This document shows, in pieces, positions 7,769 through 15,451 of a stretch of DNA of 64,000 nt. Each line of letters starts with the position of its first letter. The first letter of the stretch is position 1. Position numbers and translations under genes: made by a program. Below the pieces are notes generated by a model. The model saw only the letters and a program-made list of their open reading frames with translations. It did no database searches and was not told where the DNA came from. The stretch comes from Streptomyces sp. TLI_105 (GTDB taxonomy: Bacteria; Actinomycetota; Actinomycetes; Streptomycetales; Streptomycetaceae): the NCBI RefSeq assembly GCF_900105415.1, contig NZ_FNSM01000001.1:5109501-5173500 (forward strand), in the 5' to 3' direction.

Positions 7769-9231
7769 GCGACGAGCACACGGGTCAGACGGGCGGCTGG
7801 GAGCCGCTTCCGCAGAGCGAGGGGTACGACGGCGACGCGACCGCCTTCGTCCAGCTGCCGCCCGACTTCATGCTGGACGGCGTCCCCCTGGAGGCGCCGG
7901 GCCACGGCTACGTCCCGCCGATGATCACCCCGCTCCAGCCGCTCGCCCCGCCCCCGGGGACGGACCCGGCGGCGACGGGTGCCTGGACGGTGCACGTCCC
8001 GGCGGAGGCGCAGCAGACGCAGTACTTCGAGGGGTACGAGGGGGGCGAGTACGGGGAGCGGGACGGCTCGCTCCGGGAGGGTTCCTTCGGGGAGGGGCCG
8101 TTCCAGGACGGCCCGTTCCAGGACCGTCCGTTCCAGGAGGGCTCGCTCCACGGTGGGGAGCGCTTCCGGCCACCGGCGTACGTCGAGAACGCCGTCGAGC
8201 ACGTCGAGCACGTCGAGGACCCGCAGGCGACGGCCGAGTGGCGCTTCGACGAGGCCGTCGCGCCCGCCGCCGACCCGGGCTCCACGGGCCAGTGGCAGAT
8301 CCCCGCCGTCCCGGACGCGGCCGAGCAGGCGGGACCGGGGGAGCGGGGAGAGCCCGACGAGGCCCCGGCGCCCGCCCCCTCGTACGCCGAGGCCCCGGCG
8401 ACGCTGCCGGGCGGTGCGCCCGCCCCCTGGGCGCTCCCGGAGGAGCCGGCGGCACAGGAGCCGGAGGCGGCTCACGAGGCCGTGTCGGAGGCCGTACCGG
8501 AGTCGGCTCCGGAGGCGGCCCCCGAGGCCGTGTCGTCGCCCGCTCCGGACGAGGAGGCCCCCGCGGCCCCCGTGCCGACCGTCGTCGTCGACCCGGCGAC
8601 CACGGACGGCGCGACCCCCGCGAACGCCACGGCCCTCGCGGATGTCACGGACAGCACGGACAGCGACGAGCACCCCCACACCTCGTACATGCTGCGGGTC
8701 AACGGCACCGACCGTCCCGTCACCGACTCCTGGATCGGCGAGTCGCTGCTCTACGTCCTGCGCGAGCGCCTCGGCCTCGCCGGGGCCAAGGACGGCTGCT
8801 CGCAGGGCGAGTGCGGCGCGTGCAACGTGCAGGTCGACGGCCGGCTCGTCGCCTCCTGCCTGGTGCCCGCGGCGACCGCCGCCGGGAGCGAGGTGCGGAC
8901 GGTCGAGGGCCTCGCGGTCGACGGCGAACCCTCCGACGTGCAGCGGGCGATGGCCAAGTGCGGCACCGTCCAGTGCGGCTTCTGCATCCCCGGCATGTGC
9001 ATGACCGTGCATGACCTCCTGGAGGGCAACCACGCCCCCACGGAGCTGGAGACCCGCCAGGCCCTCGCCGGCAACCTCTGCCGCTGCTCCGGCTACCGCG
9101 GCGTGCTCGACGCCGTCCGGGACGTCGTCGCCGAGCGCGAGGCCGCCGCCGCGGCCGGCGCGCCCGAAGCGGCCGACGAGGTCCGTGTCCCGCACCAGAT
9201 TCCCCACCCGCACGACGGAGGCATGGCGTGA
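7765..9231 (+). CDS. Molybdenum hydroxylase 2Fe-2S subunit with long disordered N-terminus
   Basis: 488 residues, although the family domain needs only ~160. Residues ~310-475 hold the plant-type ferredoxin cluster (DGCSQGECGACNVQVDG) and the second four-helix cluster (CGTVQCGFCIPGM ... GNLCRCSGYRG), the two 2Fe-2S centres that pass electrons from Mo to FAD. Residues 1-~305 are low complexity: Gly/Glu/Pro-rich, with a short repeat FQDGPFQDRPFQEGS around residue 112 and later long Ala/Pro/Glu runs. No domain, signal peptide or membrane segment is visible there. ATGA overlap with the FAD gene and GTGA overlap with the Mo gene fix both ends, so the extension is really translated unless an internal start is used. 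Confidence 0.92.
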   Translation: MSDEHTGQTGGWEPLPQSEGYDGDATAFVQLPPDFMLDGVPLEAPGHGYVPPMITPLQPLAPPPGTDPAATGAWTVHVPAEAQQTQYFEGYEGGEYGERDGSLREGSFGEGPFQDGPFQDRPFQEGSLHGGERFRPPAYVENAVEHVEHVEDPQATAEWRFDEAVAPAADPGSTGQWQIPAVPDAAEQAGPGERGEPDEAPAPAPSYAEAPATLPGGAPAPWALPEEPAAQEPEAAHEAVSEAVPESAPEAAPEAVSSPAPDEEAPAAPVPTVVVDPATTDGATPANATALADVTDSTDSDEHPHTSYMLRVNGTDRPVTDSWIGESLLYVLRERLGLAGAKDGCSQGECGACNVQVDGRLVASCLVPAATAAGSEVRTVEGLAVDGEPSDVQRAMAKCGTVQCGFCIPGMCMTVHDLLEGNHAPTELETRQALAGNLCRCSGYRGVLDAVRDVVAEREAAAAAGAPEAADEVRVPHQIPHPHDGGMA

Positions 9232-11531
9232 GCAGCGACGCGACGACCGCGGCTCTGGACACCCCCGATCAGGAACAGGCCACGCGCGGAATCGGCGCCT
9301 CGCTCCCGCAGGCCGAGTCGCGGGCGAAGACCGAGGGCACCTTCCCGTACGCCTCCGACCTGTGGGCCGAGGGGCTGCTCTGGGCCGCGATCCTGCGCTC
9401 GCCGCACCCGCACGCCCGGATCGTGTCGATCGACACCACGGCGGCGGCCGCCATGCCGGGCGTACGGGCCGTGGTGACGGCCGCCGACGTGCCGGGCGCG
9501 GCGACGTACGGCCGCAGGGTCGCCGACCGGCCCGTCTTCGCCTCCGACCTGGTCCGGCACCACGGAGAGGCCCTCGCGGCCGTCGCCGCCGACCACCCGG
9601 ACACGGCGCGCCTCGCGGCCGCGGCGATCGCCGTCGAGTACGAGCTCCTCGAACCCGTCACCGACCCCGAGAAGGCCTTCGCGGCCGAGGCGCTGCACCC
9701 CGACGGGAACCTGATCCGGCACATCCCGCTGCGCTTCGGCGACCCGGAGGCGACGGGCGAGGTCGTCGTCGAGGGCCTGTACCGGATCGGCCGCCAGGAC
9801 CCGGCGCCGATCGGCGCCGAGGCCGGCCTCGCCGTACCGCGCCCCGACGGCGGAGTGGAGATCTACACCGCCTCCACCGACCCGCACACCGACCGCGACC
9901 TGGCCGCCGCCTGCTTCGGCCTGCCGCCCGAGCAGGTCAAGCTCGTCGTCACCGGAGTCCCCGGCGCCACCGGCGACCGCGAGGACCCGGGCTTCCAGAT
10001 CCCGCTGGGCCTCCTCGCGCTGCGCACCGGCTGCCCGGTCAAGCTCACCGCCACGCGCGAGGAGTCCTTCCTCGGCCACGCCCACCGCCACCCCACCCTG
10101 CTGCGCTACCGCCACCACGCGGACGCGGAGGGACGCCTGGTGAAGGTGGAGGCGCAGATCCTGCTCGACGCGGGCGCGTACGCCGACTCGTCGTCGGAGT
10201 CCCTCGCGGCGGCCGTGGCCTTCGCCTGCGGCCCGTACGTCGTCCCGCACGCCTTCGTGGAGGGCTGGGCCGTCCGCACCAACAACCCCCCGTCCGGCCA
10301 TGTGCGGGGCGAGGGCGCGATGCAGGTGTGCGCGGCGTACGAGGCCCAGATGGACAAGCTGGCCGCGAAGCTGGGCGTGGACCCGGCGGAGCTGCGCATG
10401 CGGAACGTCATGGCGACCGGCGACATCCTGCCGACCGGCCAGACGGTGACCTGCCCGGCCCCCGTGGCCGAACTGCTCGCCGCCGTACGGGACTTCCCGC
10501 TGCCCCCGCTCCCCAAGGACACCCCCGAGGGCGACTGGCTGCTGCCCGGCGGCCTCGAGGGCGCGGGCGAACCCGGCGCGGTGCGGCGGGGCGTGGGCTA
10601 CGCGCTCGGCATGGTGCACATGCTGGGCGCCGAGGGCACCGACGAGGTCTCGACGGCCACCGTCCGCGTCATGGACGGGGTGGCGACGGTCATCTGCTCG
10701 GCCGTGGACACGGGCTCCGGCTTCTCCACCCTCGCGCGCCAGATCGTCCAGGAGACCCTCGGCATCGACGAGGTCCACGTCGCCCCCGTCGACACCGACC
10801 AGCCGCCGGCCGGACCGGCCGCGCACGGCCGCCACACGTGGGTGTCGGGCGGGGCGGTCGAGCGGGCCGCCAAGATGGTCCGTACGCAGCTTCTCCAGCC
10901 GCTGGCCCACAAGTTCGGCATGTCGACCGAGCTGCTCCAGATCACGGACGGCAAGATCACCTCGTACGACGGGGTCCTCTCGACGACCGTGACGGAGGCG
11001 ATGGACGGCAAGGAACTCTGGGCCACGGCCCAGTGCCGCCCGCACCCGACGGAGCCCCTGGACGAGTCGGGTCAAGGCGACGCGTTCGTGGGTCTGGCGT
11101 TCTGCGCGATCCGCGCGGTCGTGGACGTGGACATCGAACTCGGCGCGGTCCGCGTGGTGGAGATGGCCGTCGCCCAGGACGTCGGCCGCGTCCTCAACCC
11201 CGCCCAACTGGCCGCCCGCATCGAGGCGGGCGTCACCCAGGGCGTCGGCGCGGCCCTCACGGAGAACCTCCGCACGGCCCGCGGTCTGGTCCGCCACCCC
11301 GACTTCACGGGCTACGCACTCCCGACATCCCTGGATGCCCCGGACATTCGCATCGTGAAACTCGTCGAGGAACGCGACGTGGTGGCCCCCTTCGGGGCGA
11401 AGGCGGCGAGCGCCGTCCCCGTCGTCACCTCCCCCGCCGCAGTGGCCTCAGCCGTGCGCGCGGCGACGGGCCGCCCGGTCAACCGCCTCCCGATCCGCCC
11501 CCAGGCGGCGGTCGCCGTGCCCAATTCGTAA
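9228..11531 (+). CDS. Molybdenum hydroxylase large (molybdopterin-binding) subunit
   Basis: 767 residues, the catalytic subunit of the xanthine dehydrogenase/aldehyde oxidase family. Aldehyde-oxidase a/b hammerhead domain at ~30-140 (KTEGTFPYASDL, ILRSPHPHARI), then the molybdopterin-binding region with VRGEGAMQV near 365, AVDTGSGFSTLARQI, and the C-terminal Mo-site loop QGVGAALTENL that carries the catalytic glutamate. The GTG start overlaps the stop of the 2Fe-2S gene by 4 bp, closing an FAD-FeS-Mo operon. Cytoplasmic; requires Mo-cofactor (cytosine dinucleotide or MPT) made elsewhere. Substrate unknown. No maturation factor (XdhC-like) gene is next to it. Confidence 0.92.
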   Translation: MSSDATTAALDTPDQEQATRGIGASLPQAESRAKTEGTFPYASDLWAEGLLWAAILRSPHPHARIVSIDTTAAAAMPGVRAVVTAADVPGAATYGRRVADRPVFASDLVRHHGEALAAVAADHPDTARLAAAAIAVEYELLEPVTDPEKAFAAEALHPDGNLIRHIPLRFGDPEATGEVVVEGLYRIGRQDPAPIGAEAGLAVPRPDGGVEIYTASTDPHTDRDLAAACFGLPPEQVKLVVTGVPGATGDREDPGFQIPLGLLALRTGCPVKLTATREESFLGHAHRHPTLLRYRHHADAEGRLVKVEAQILLDAGAYADSSSESLAAAVAFACGPYVVPHAFVEGWAVRTNNPPSGHVRGEGAMQVCAAYEAQMDKLAAKLGVDPAELRMRNVMATGDILPTGQTVTCPAPVAELLAAVRDFPLPPLPKDTPEGDWLLPGGLEGAGEPGAVRRGVGYALGMVHMLGAEGTDEVSTATVRVMDGVATVICSAVDTGSGFSTLARQIVQETLGIDEVHVAPVDTDQPPAGPAAHGRHTWVSGGAVERAAKMVRTQLLQPLAHKFGMSTELLQITDGKITSYDGVLSTTVTEAMDGKELWATAQCRPHPTEPLDESGQGDAFVGLAFCAIRAVVDVDIELGAVRVVEMAVAQDVGRVLNPAQLAARIEAGVTQGVGAALTENLRTARGLVRHPDFTGYALPTSLDAPDIRIVKLVEERDVVAPFGAKAASAVPVVTSPAAVASAVRAATGRPVNRLPIRPQAAVAVPNS

Positions 11532-11650
11532 CCGTGTGATGTCCGTTGCTTGTGCAACCGGGAGGTGCGGACTGTCGTCGTTCCTGACTACAGTGGACTT
11601 CTAGACTTGTGCCGTTGACGGCATGGTGGGTTCACGGGGGAGGAGCGGGC

Positions 11651-12121
11651 ATGCGAGCCGAGATGGAGGGCATGACGTCCGGGATGCGGACGCAGGCGGT
11701 GAAGTACAGCGCCGACTCCATGCAGAAGTTCAAGCAGGGTGTCGACGAGCTCATCACTCAGCTCAAGGGCTCCGACGCGAGCGCCGGGAAGCTCAAGGCC
11801 GACCCGGTCACCCGCACCCAGTTCGGCGGAGGCGGGGCCGCCTGGGCCGAGGCCCAGGGCGCCTACGCGGCCTACGACGAGGTCCTCGGCAAGCTGGTAC
11901 AGCTCTCCAGTCTGCTCAATGACTGCCTGGAAGGACTCGGGATCGCGGTCGTCGCCTCCAAGAACGGCATGGAGGAGATGGACGACGACATCAAGCGCAA
12001 GATGATCCAGATCCACCAGCGGACGTACGACGCCAAGGAGAAGGCGGACAAGGAAGCGGGCCGCGGCGCGCCGGAGAGCGAAGGCAGCAAGGGCGCCGAG
12101 GGCGACAGCTCCCTCAAGTAG
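11651..12121 (+). CDS. Small helical WXG100-like protein, possible type VII substrate
   Basis: 156 residues, predominantly helical and without signal peptide. Two long helices (about 8-45 and 60-130) enclose a Gly/Trp turn (GGGGAAWAEAQGAY, residues 59-72), similar in layout to ESAT-6/WXG100 proteins although Trp65 is followed by A-E rather than x-G. Tyr126-x-x-x-Glu130 just after the second helix fits the YxxxD/E type VII export signal. The ATG at 11651 follows GGGGAGGAGCGGGC; a longer frame from 11609 has no support. It opens the cluster with the PPE-like gene and mycosin. The function is inferred from position and shape only. Confidence 0.7.
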   Translation: MRAEMEGMTSGMRTQAVKYSADSMQKFKQGVDELITQLKGSDASAGKLKADPVTRTQFGGGGAAWAEAQGAYAAYDEVLGKLVQLSSLLNDCLEGLGIAVVASKNGMEEMDDDIKRKMIQIHQRTYDAKEKADKEAGRGAPESEGSKGAEGDSSLK

Positions 12122-12165
12122 GCGGGCGCGGACGGAATTTCGGGGACACGGGGAAGAGGCGAGAG

Positions 12166-13671
12166 ATGAGGCCTGCAGAGGGCGGCGGAGGCGGCGGAAC
12201 CAACTTCGCCGGTATGACGCACGAGCAGATGCTGGCGTGGCTGGACGAGGCGAGCAGCTACTACGTCGGTGACGCGGCACGGCGGTTGAAGGCCGTATCG
12301 GATCAGATGGCCAAGATCGCCGGTGACTTGCGCGCCAGCATGAGGAACATGGACTGGGAGGGCGAGGCCGAGAAGGCCTTCGTCGAGTGGGCCACCAACG
12401 TGGCGAACTCGACCATGCTGCTCTCGGACTACGCCGAGCGTGGGTCCGTCTGCATGGAGGACAACTCCACCGCCATCGCCGCGGCGCAGAGCGCCATGCC
12501 CCGCTACACCTCCCAGGCGTCCGCCAAGGAGAACCTGGACGCGGCGCTGAAGTACCACAACGACCCCGACGCGCAGACCATCGCCCGCAACGCGCGCGCC
12601 TCGATGGCGACCAGCGACGACGCCGCGGCCATCAAGGCCAAGGAAGAGGCGAACCGGCAGGCGGCGGCGGACGAGATGCGCCGTCTCTCGTCCGCCTACG
12701 AGTGGTCGAGCTTCCGGATGAAGAGCGATGTCCCGCCGACCTTCCCGCCGCCGCCGGGGGCGTTCGTGCCGGCGGAGCAGGGCAAGCGGGGGGGTGACTC
12801 TTCGTACCTCGGTTCCACGACGCAGAGCGACAGTCGTTCCACGGGTACGGAGACGGGGACGACGACAGGCACCACGCGTCCGCAGCAGGACACCGCCCAC
12901 ACCACGTCCGACACGTACACGACCCCGCCGAAGGGCGACACCACCGGGCCGACTCACGTCATCAAGCCCGAAGTCCGGCCGGACGTCCCCGTGGACCTCG
13001 GCATCGACAGCGTGGAGACCCTGCCGAAGCCGGACACCACCGGACCGACGACGCACACCCCGGGCGGCCCGCCGCCGCTCACCAAGCCGGACGGCGGTAC
13101 GCCTCCGTTCGTGACCACCGGTGTGCCTCCGCTGACCGTCAAGGGCGGTCCGGGCCCCTTCGGCCCCACCTCGCCCCTCACCGGCGGCACCGGCAACCCC
13201 CGTGGTCCGGTGACCGGCGGCCTCCGTACCACGCCCGGCATGCCCCGCGAGGGCATCAGCGGCGGCCGTCAGGTCCCCAGCACCACGGGCCGGCCGCAGA
13301 CCGGCATCCCGCGCAGCACCGTCATCGGCAACGAGTCCACCGGTCAGGGCCGTACGGGCATGGGCCGCGGCATGGGCGGCGCACACGGCATGGGCGGCGG
13401 CTCCATGGGCGGCGCGTCCGGCCAGAACGGCATCACCGGCGGCCGGCGCCTCGCCGGCGAGACCGGCGGCGTCGTCGGCGGCAAGGCGCAGCGCGCCGGT
13501 GCCGCGGGTGGCGGGAAGCCCTTCACGGCCGGCGGCTCGGGCCTCGTGCGCGGAAACGCCGCGAAGCCGGGCGAGCGCGAGGAGCAGAACGGAGAGCGTC
13601 CCGACTACCTGGTCGAGGACGAGGAGACCTGGCAGCAGGGGCGCCGCGTGGCGCCGCCCGTCATCGACTGA
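12166..13671 (+). CDS. PPE/WXG-like type VII secretion protein with Pro/Gly/Thr-rich tail
   Basis: 501 residues. Residues 15-190 are helical and contain a WXG motif (Trp64-Glu65-Gly66, in NMDWEGEAEKAF), as in PPE/EspB-like partners. Residues ~200-470 are low complexity (Pro, Gly, Thr; GMGRGMGGAHGMGGGSMGG), typical of secreted linkers. The C-terminus RPDYLVEDEETWQQGRR carries Tyr481-x-x-x-Asp485, again a YxxxD/E export pattern, and resembles the conserved tails of Streptomyces PPE-like proteins. It lies between the small WXG-like gene and the mycosin, with the same strand and short gaps. The start ATG follows GGGGAAGAGG. Likely secreted or surface-exposed; no enzymatic domain is seen. Confidence 0.78.
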   Translation: MRPAEGGGGGGTNFAGMTHEQMLAWLDEASSYYVGDAARRLKAVSDQMAKIAGDLRASMRNMDWEGEAEKAFVEWATNVANSTMLLSDYAERGSVCMEDNSTAIAAAQSAMPRYTSQASAKENLDAALKYHNDPDAQTIARNARASMATSDDAAAIKAKEEANRQAAADEMRRLSSAYEWSSFRMKSDVPPTFPPPPGAFVPAEQGKRGGDSSYLGSTTQSDSRSTGTETGTTTGTTRPQQDTAHTTSDTYTTPPKGDTTGPTHVIKPEVRPDVPVDLGIDSVETLPKPDTTGPTTHTPGGPPPLTKPDGGTPPFVTTGVPPLTVKGGPGPFGPTSPLTGGTGNPRGPVTGGLRTTPGMPREGISGGRQVPSTTGRPQTGIPRSTVIGNESTGQGRTGMGRGMGGAHGMGGGSMGGASGQNGITGGRRLAGETGGVVGGKAQRAGAAGGGKPFTAGGSGLVRGNAAKPGEREEQNGERPDYLVEDEETWQQGRRVAPPVID

Positions 13672-13688
13672 TCAGCGCGAGGAAGCAG

Positions 13689-14930
13689 ATGCGTACCAGC
13701 AGTATTCGTCGGAGCCGCGCCCGAGCAGCTGCCTCGGCCGCCTTGGGGATGCTGCTGGTGGGCATCGCTTCCGTTCCCGCCCACGCGGAGAACTTCCGTG
13801 CCCAGCAGTGGCACTTGGACGCCATGGGTGCGGAGGAGATCTGGCAGCTCAGCACCGGTAAGGGCGTCACCGTCGCGGTGATCGACACCGGTGTGGACAA
13901 GAACAACCCGGATCTCCGGGGCCAGGTGCTCGAAGGCAAGGACCTCGCGCCGGCGGAGTCGGGTGACCAGTTCACCGACTACGACGGTCACGGTACGGGG
14001 ATGGCCGGCCTGATCGCCGGCACTGGAGCAAGGGACGGCGGGAACGGAGCCTTCGGCCTGGCGCCGGGCGCCAAGATCCTGCCGGTACGCGTTCCTGGGC
14101 TTCAGGGGGGCGACGTCAACATGGTGGAAGGCAGCGAGAGGTTCAACCGCGTCATCCCTCAGGCGATCAGGTATGCGGCCGATTCCGGTGCCAAGGTCAT
14201 CAATATGTCCCTGGGGAACGACAAAGGCTCGCAGGCGCTCACCGATGCGGTGAAGTACGCGCTGGACAAAGGGTCTCTTGTCTTCGCCGCCGTCGGGAAC
14301 AGCGGCGACAAGAGCAATCGGGTCGAGTACCCGGGGGCGACCCCTGGTGTGGTCGGTGTCGGCGCCGTCGACCAGAAGCTGACGCACGTTCCGATGTCCG
14401 AGCACGGCGACCAGGTCGACATCGTCGCCCCCGGCAAGGACTTGGTGCACGCCTGCGGCGGTGGCACCGGCATGTGCAAGTCCACCGGTTCGAGTGACGC
14501 CACCGCCCTCGCCTCCGCCGCCGCCGCGCTGCTCTGGTCGAAGCACCCCGACTGGACCAACAACCAGGTCCTGAAGGTCATGCTCAACACGGTCGCCAAG
14601 CCCAAGGGGGGCGAGAAGCGCAGTGACTTCATCGGCTTCGGTGCCATCCGCCCCCTTCGTACCCTGAAGACGCCCGGCAACCCCGGTCCGGCCGAAGTGC
14701 GGCCCATCGACGACCTCACCGACACCGCGTCCGCGACACCGACCGCCACACCCACCGACCTGCCGGCGGCCGACCCGGCGCCTGAGGAGTCCACCTCCGC
14801 CCCGGCCCTCCAGGCCTCCACCACCGAGGACGGCGGCAACACCGGCCTCTGGATCGGCCTCGGGATCGGGGCCGCCGTGCTGATCGGTGCCGCCGTCGCC
14901 GTACCCGTACTCCGGTCGCGGCGGGGCTGA
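13689..14930 (+). CDS. mycP: Mycosin, type VII-associated subtilisin-like serine protease
   Basis: 413 residues. Signal peptide 1-33 (twin-Arg-rich n-region, cleavage near AHA-EN), subtilase domain ~35-330, Ser/Thr/Pro linker, C-terminal membrane anchor (~383-408) followed by RSRRG. Catalytic triad: Asp66 (AVIDTGVD), His101 (DGHGTGMAG) and Ser269 (GSSDATA, the mycosin/subtilase GTSxA with Ser for Thr). An oxyanion Asn is at AAVGNSGD. The topology, an extracytoplasmic protease held by a single C-terminal helix, is that of MycP of ESX systems. In mycobacteria MycP is both a protease and a structural partner of the channel; no channel gene is in this window. The middle of the gene (about 14150-14300) has AAA, TCT and CTT codons unusual for its surroundings. 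Confidence 0.9.
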   Translation: MRTSSIRRSRARAAASAALGMLLVGIASVPAHAENFRAQQWHLDAMGAEEIWQLSTGKGVTVAVIDTGVDKNNPDLRGQVLEGKDLAPAESGDQFTDYDGHGTGMAGLIAGTGARDGGNGAFGLAPGAKILPVRVPGLQGGDVNMVEGSERFNRVIPQAIRYAADSGAKVINMSLGNDKGSQALTDAVKYALDKGSLVFAAVGNSGDKSNRVEYPGATPGVVGVGAVDQKLTHVPMSEHGDQVDIVAPGKDLVHACGGGTGMCKSTGSSDATALASAAAALLWSKHPDWTNNQVLKVMLNTVAKPKGGEKRSDFIGFGAIRPLRTLKTPGNPGPAEVRPIDDLTDTASATPTATPTDLPAADPAPEESTSAPALQASTTEDGGNTGLWIGLGIGAAVLIGAAVAVPVLRSRRG

Positions 14931-14982
14931 GTCCGACCCCCCCCTGCCATCGGCCGTCCGTAACTCACTCATGGGGAAGTAG

Positions 14983-15399
14983 ATGTCGTTCGACGAGGAG
15001 TGGAGCCAAGTCCGCAGCCAGACCGCGGCGATGAGGCTCAACAGCGTGCCCGCCGAGGGTGGCGGTGGTGGCGGTGCCAGCGACTACAAGGTGACCTCCG
15101 CCGACCTCAAGGCCATCGGCAACGAGGCCCAGGAGCTCTTCCACTGGTTCGAGCGGGACGCCTTCCACGCGGGCGCCCAGACCGACACCGCCGCGAAGGG
15201 TCTCGACGGCGACGGGTTCCTGACCGGATCGGCGATGTGGACGATGTGGGACACCTGGCGCGGCCAGGCCGAGGCGCTCCTCAGCGCCTGCGCCCACATC
15301 CACAACCACCTCGAGGACACCGTGGTCAGCCACGTCAACCACGAGGAGTCGCTCATCACGAACTTCTCCATGTCCGAGCTCGACAAGCACTTCACATAA
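14983..15399 (+). CDS. WXG100-like protein
   Basis: 138 residues, no signal peptide. A short N-terminal segment (FDEEWSQVRSQTAAMRLN), a glycine run (residues 26-31), then a two-helix hairpin with Trp92-Arg93-Gly94 (DTWRGQAEAL), a WXG motif at the turn. The N-terminal segment, the poly-Gly and the block GDGFLTGSAM...NHLED recur in the composite gene at 24.8 kb, so the two are paralogues. The start ATG follows GGGGAAGTAG. It precedes the 772-residue protein by 52 bp, and the pair probably forms a secreted partner unit (inference). Confidence 0.75.
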   Translation: MSFDEEWSQVRSQTAAMRLNSVPAEGGGGGGASDYKVTSADLKAIGNEAQELFHWFERDAFHAGAQTDTAAKGLDGDGFLTGSAMWTMWDTWRGQAEALLSACAHIHNHLEDTVVSHVNHEESLITNFSMSELDKHFT

Positions 15400-15451
15400 G
15401 CCGGAGCCGGTGACGGCCACGACGATCGCGCACGGCTGACGAGGGAAACAG

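Noticed and set aside
6712..11297. Very long minus-strand frames (833 and 734 residues) opposite the molybdenum hydroxylase genes
   Set aside because: They are antisense shadows; the plus-strand genes have overlapping starts/stops, family motifs and correct codon bias.
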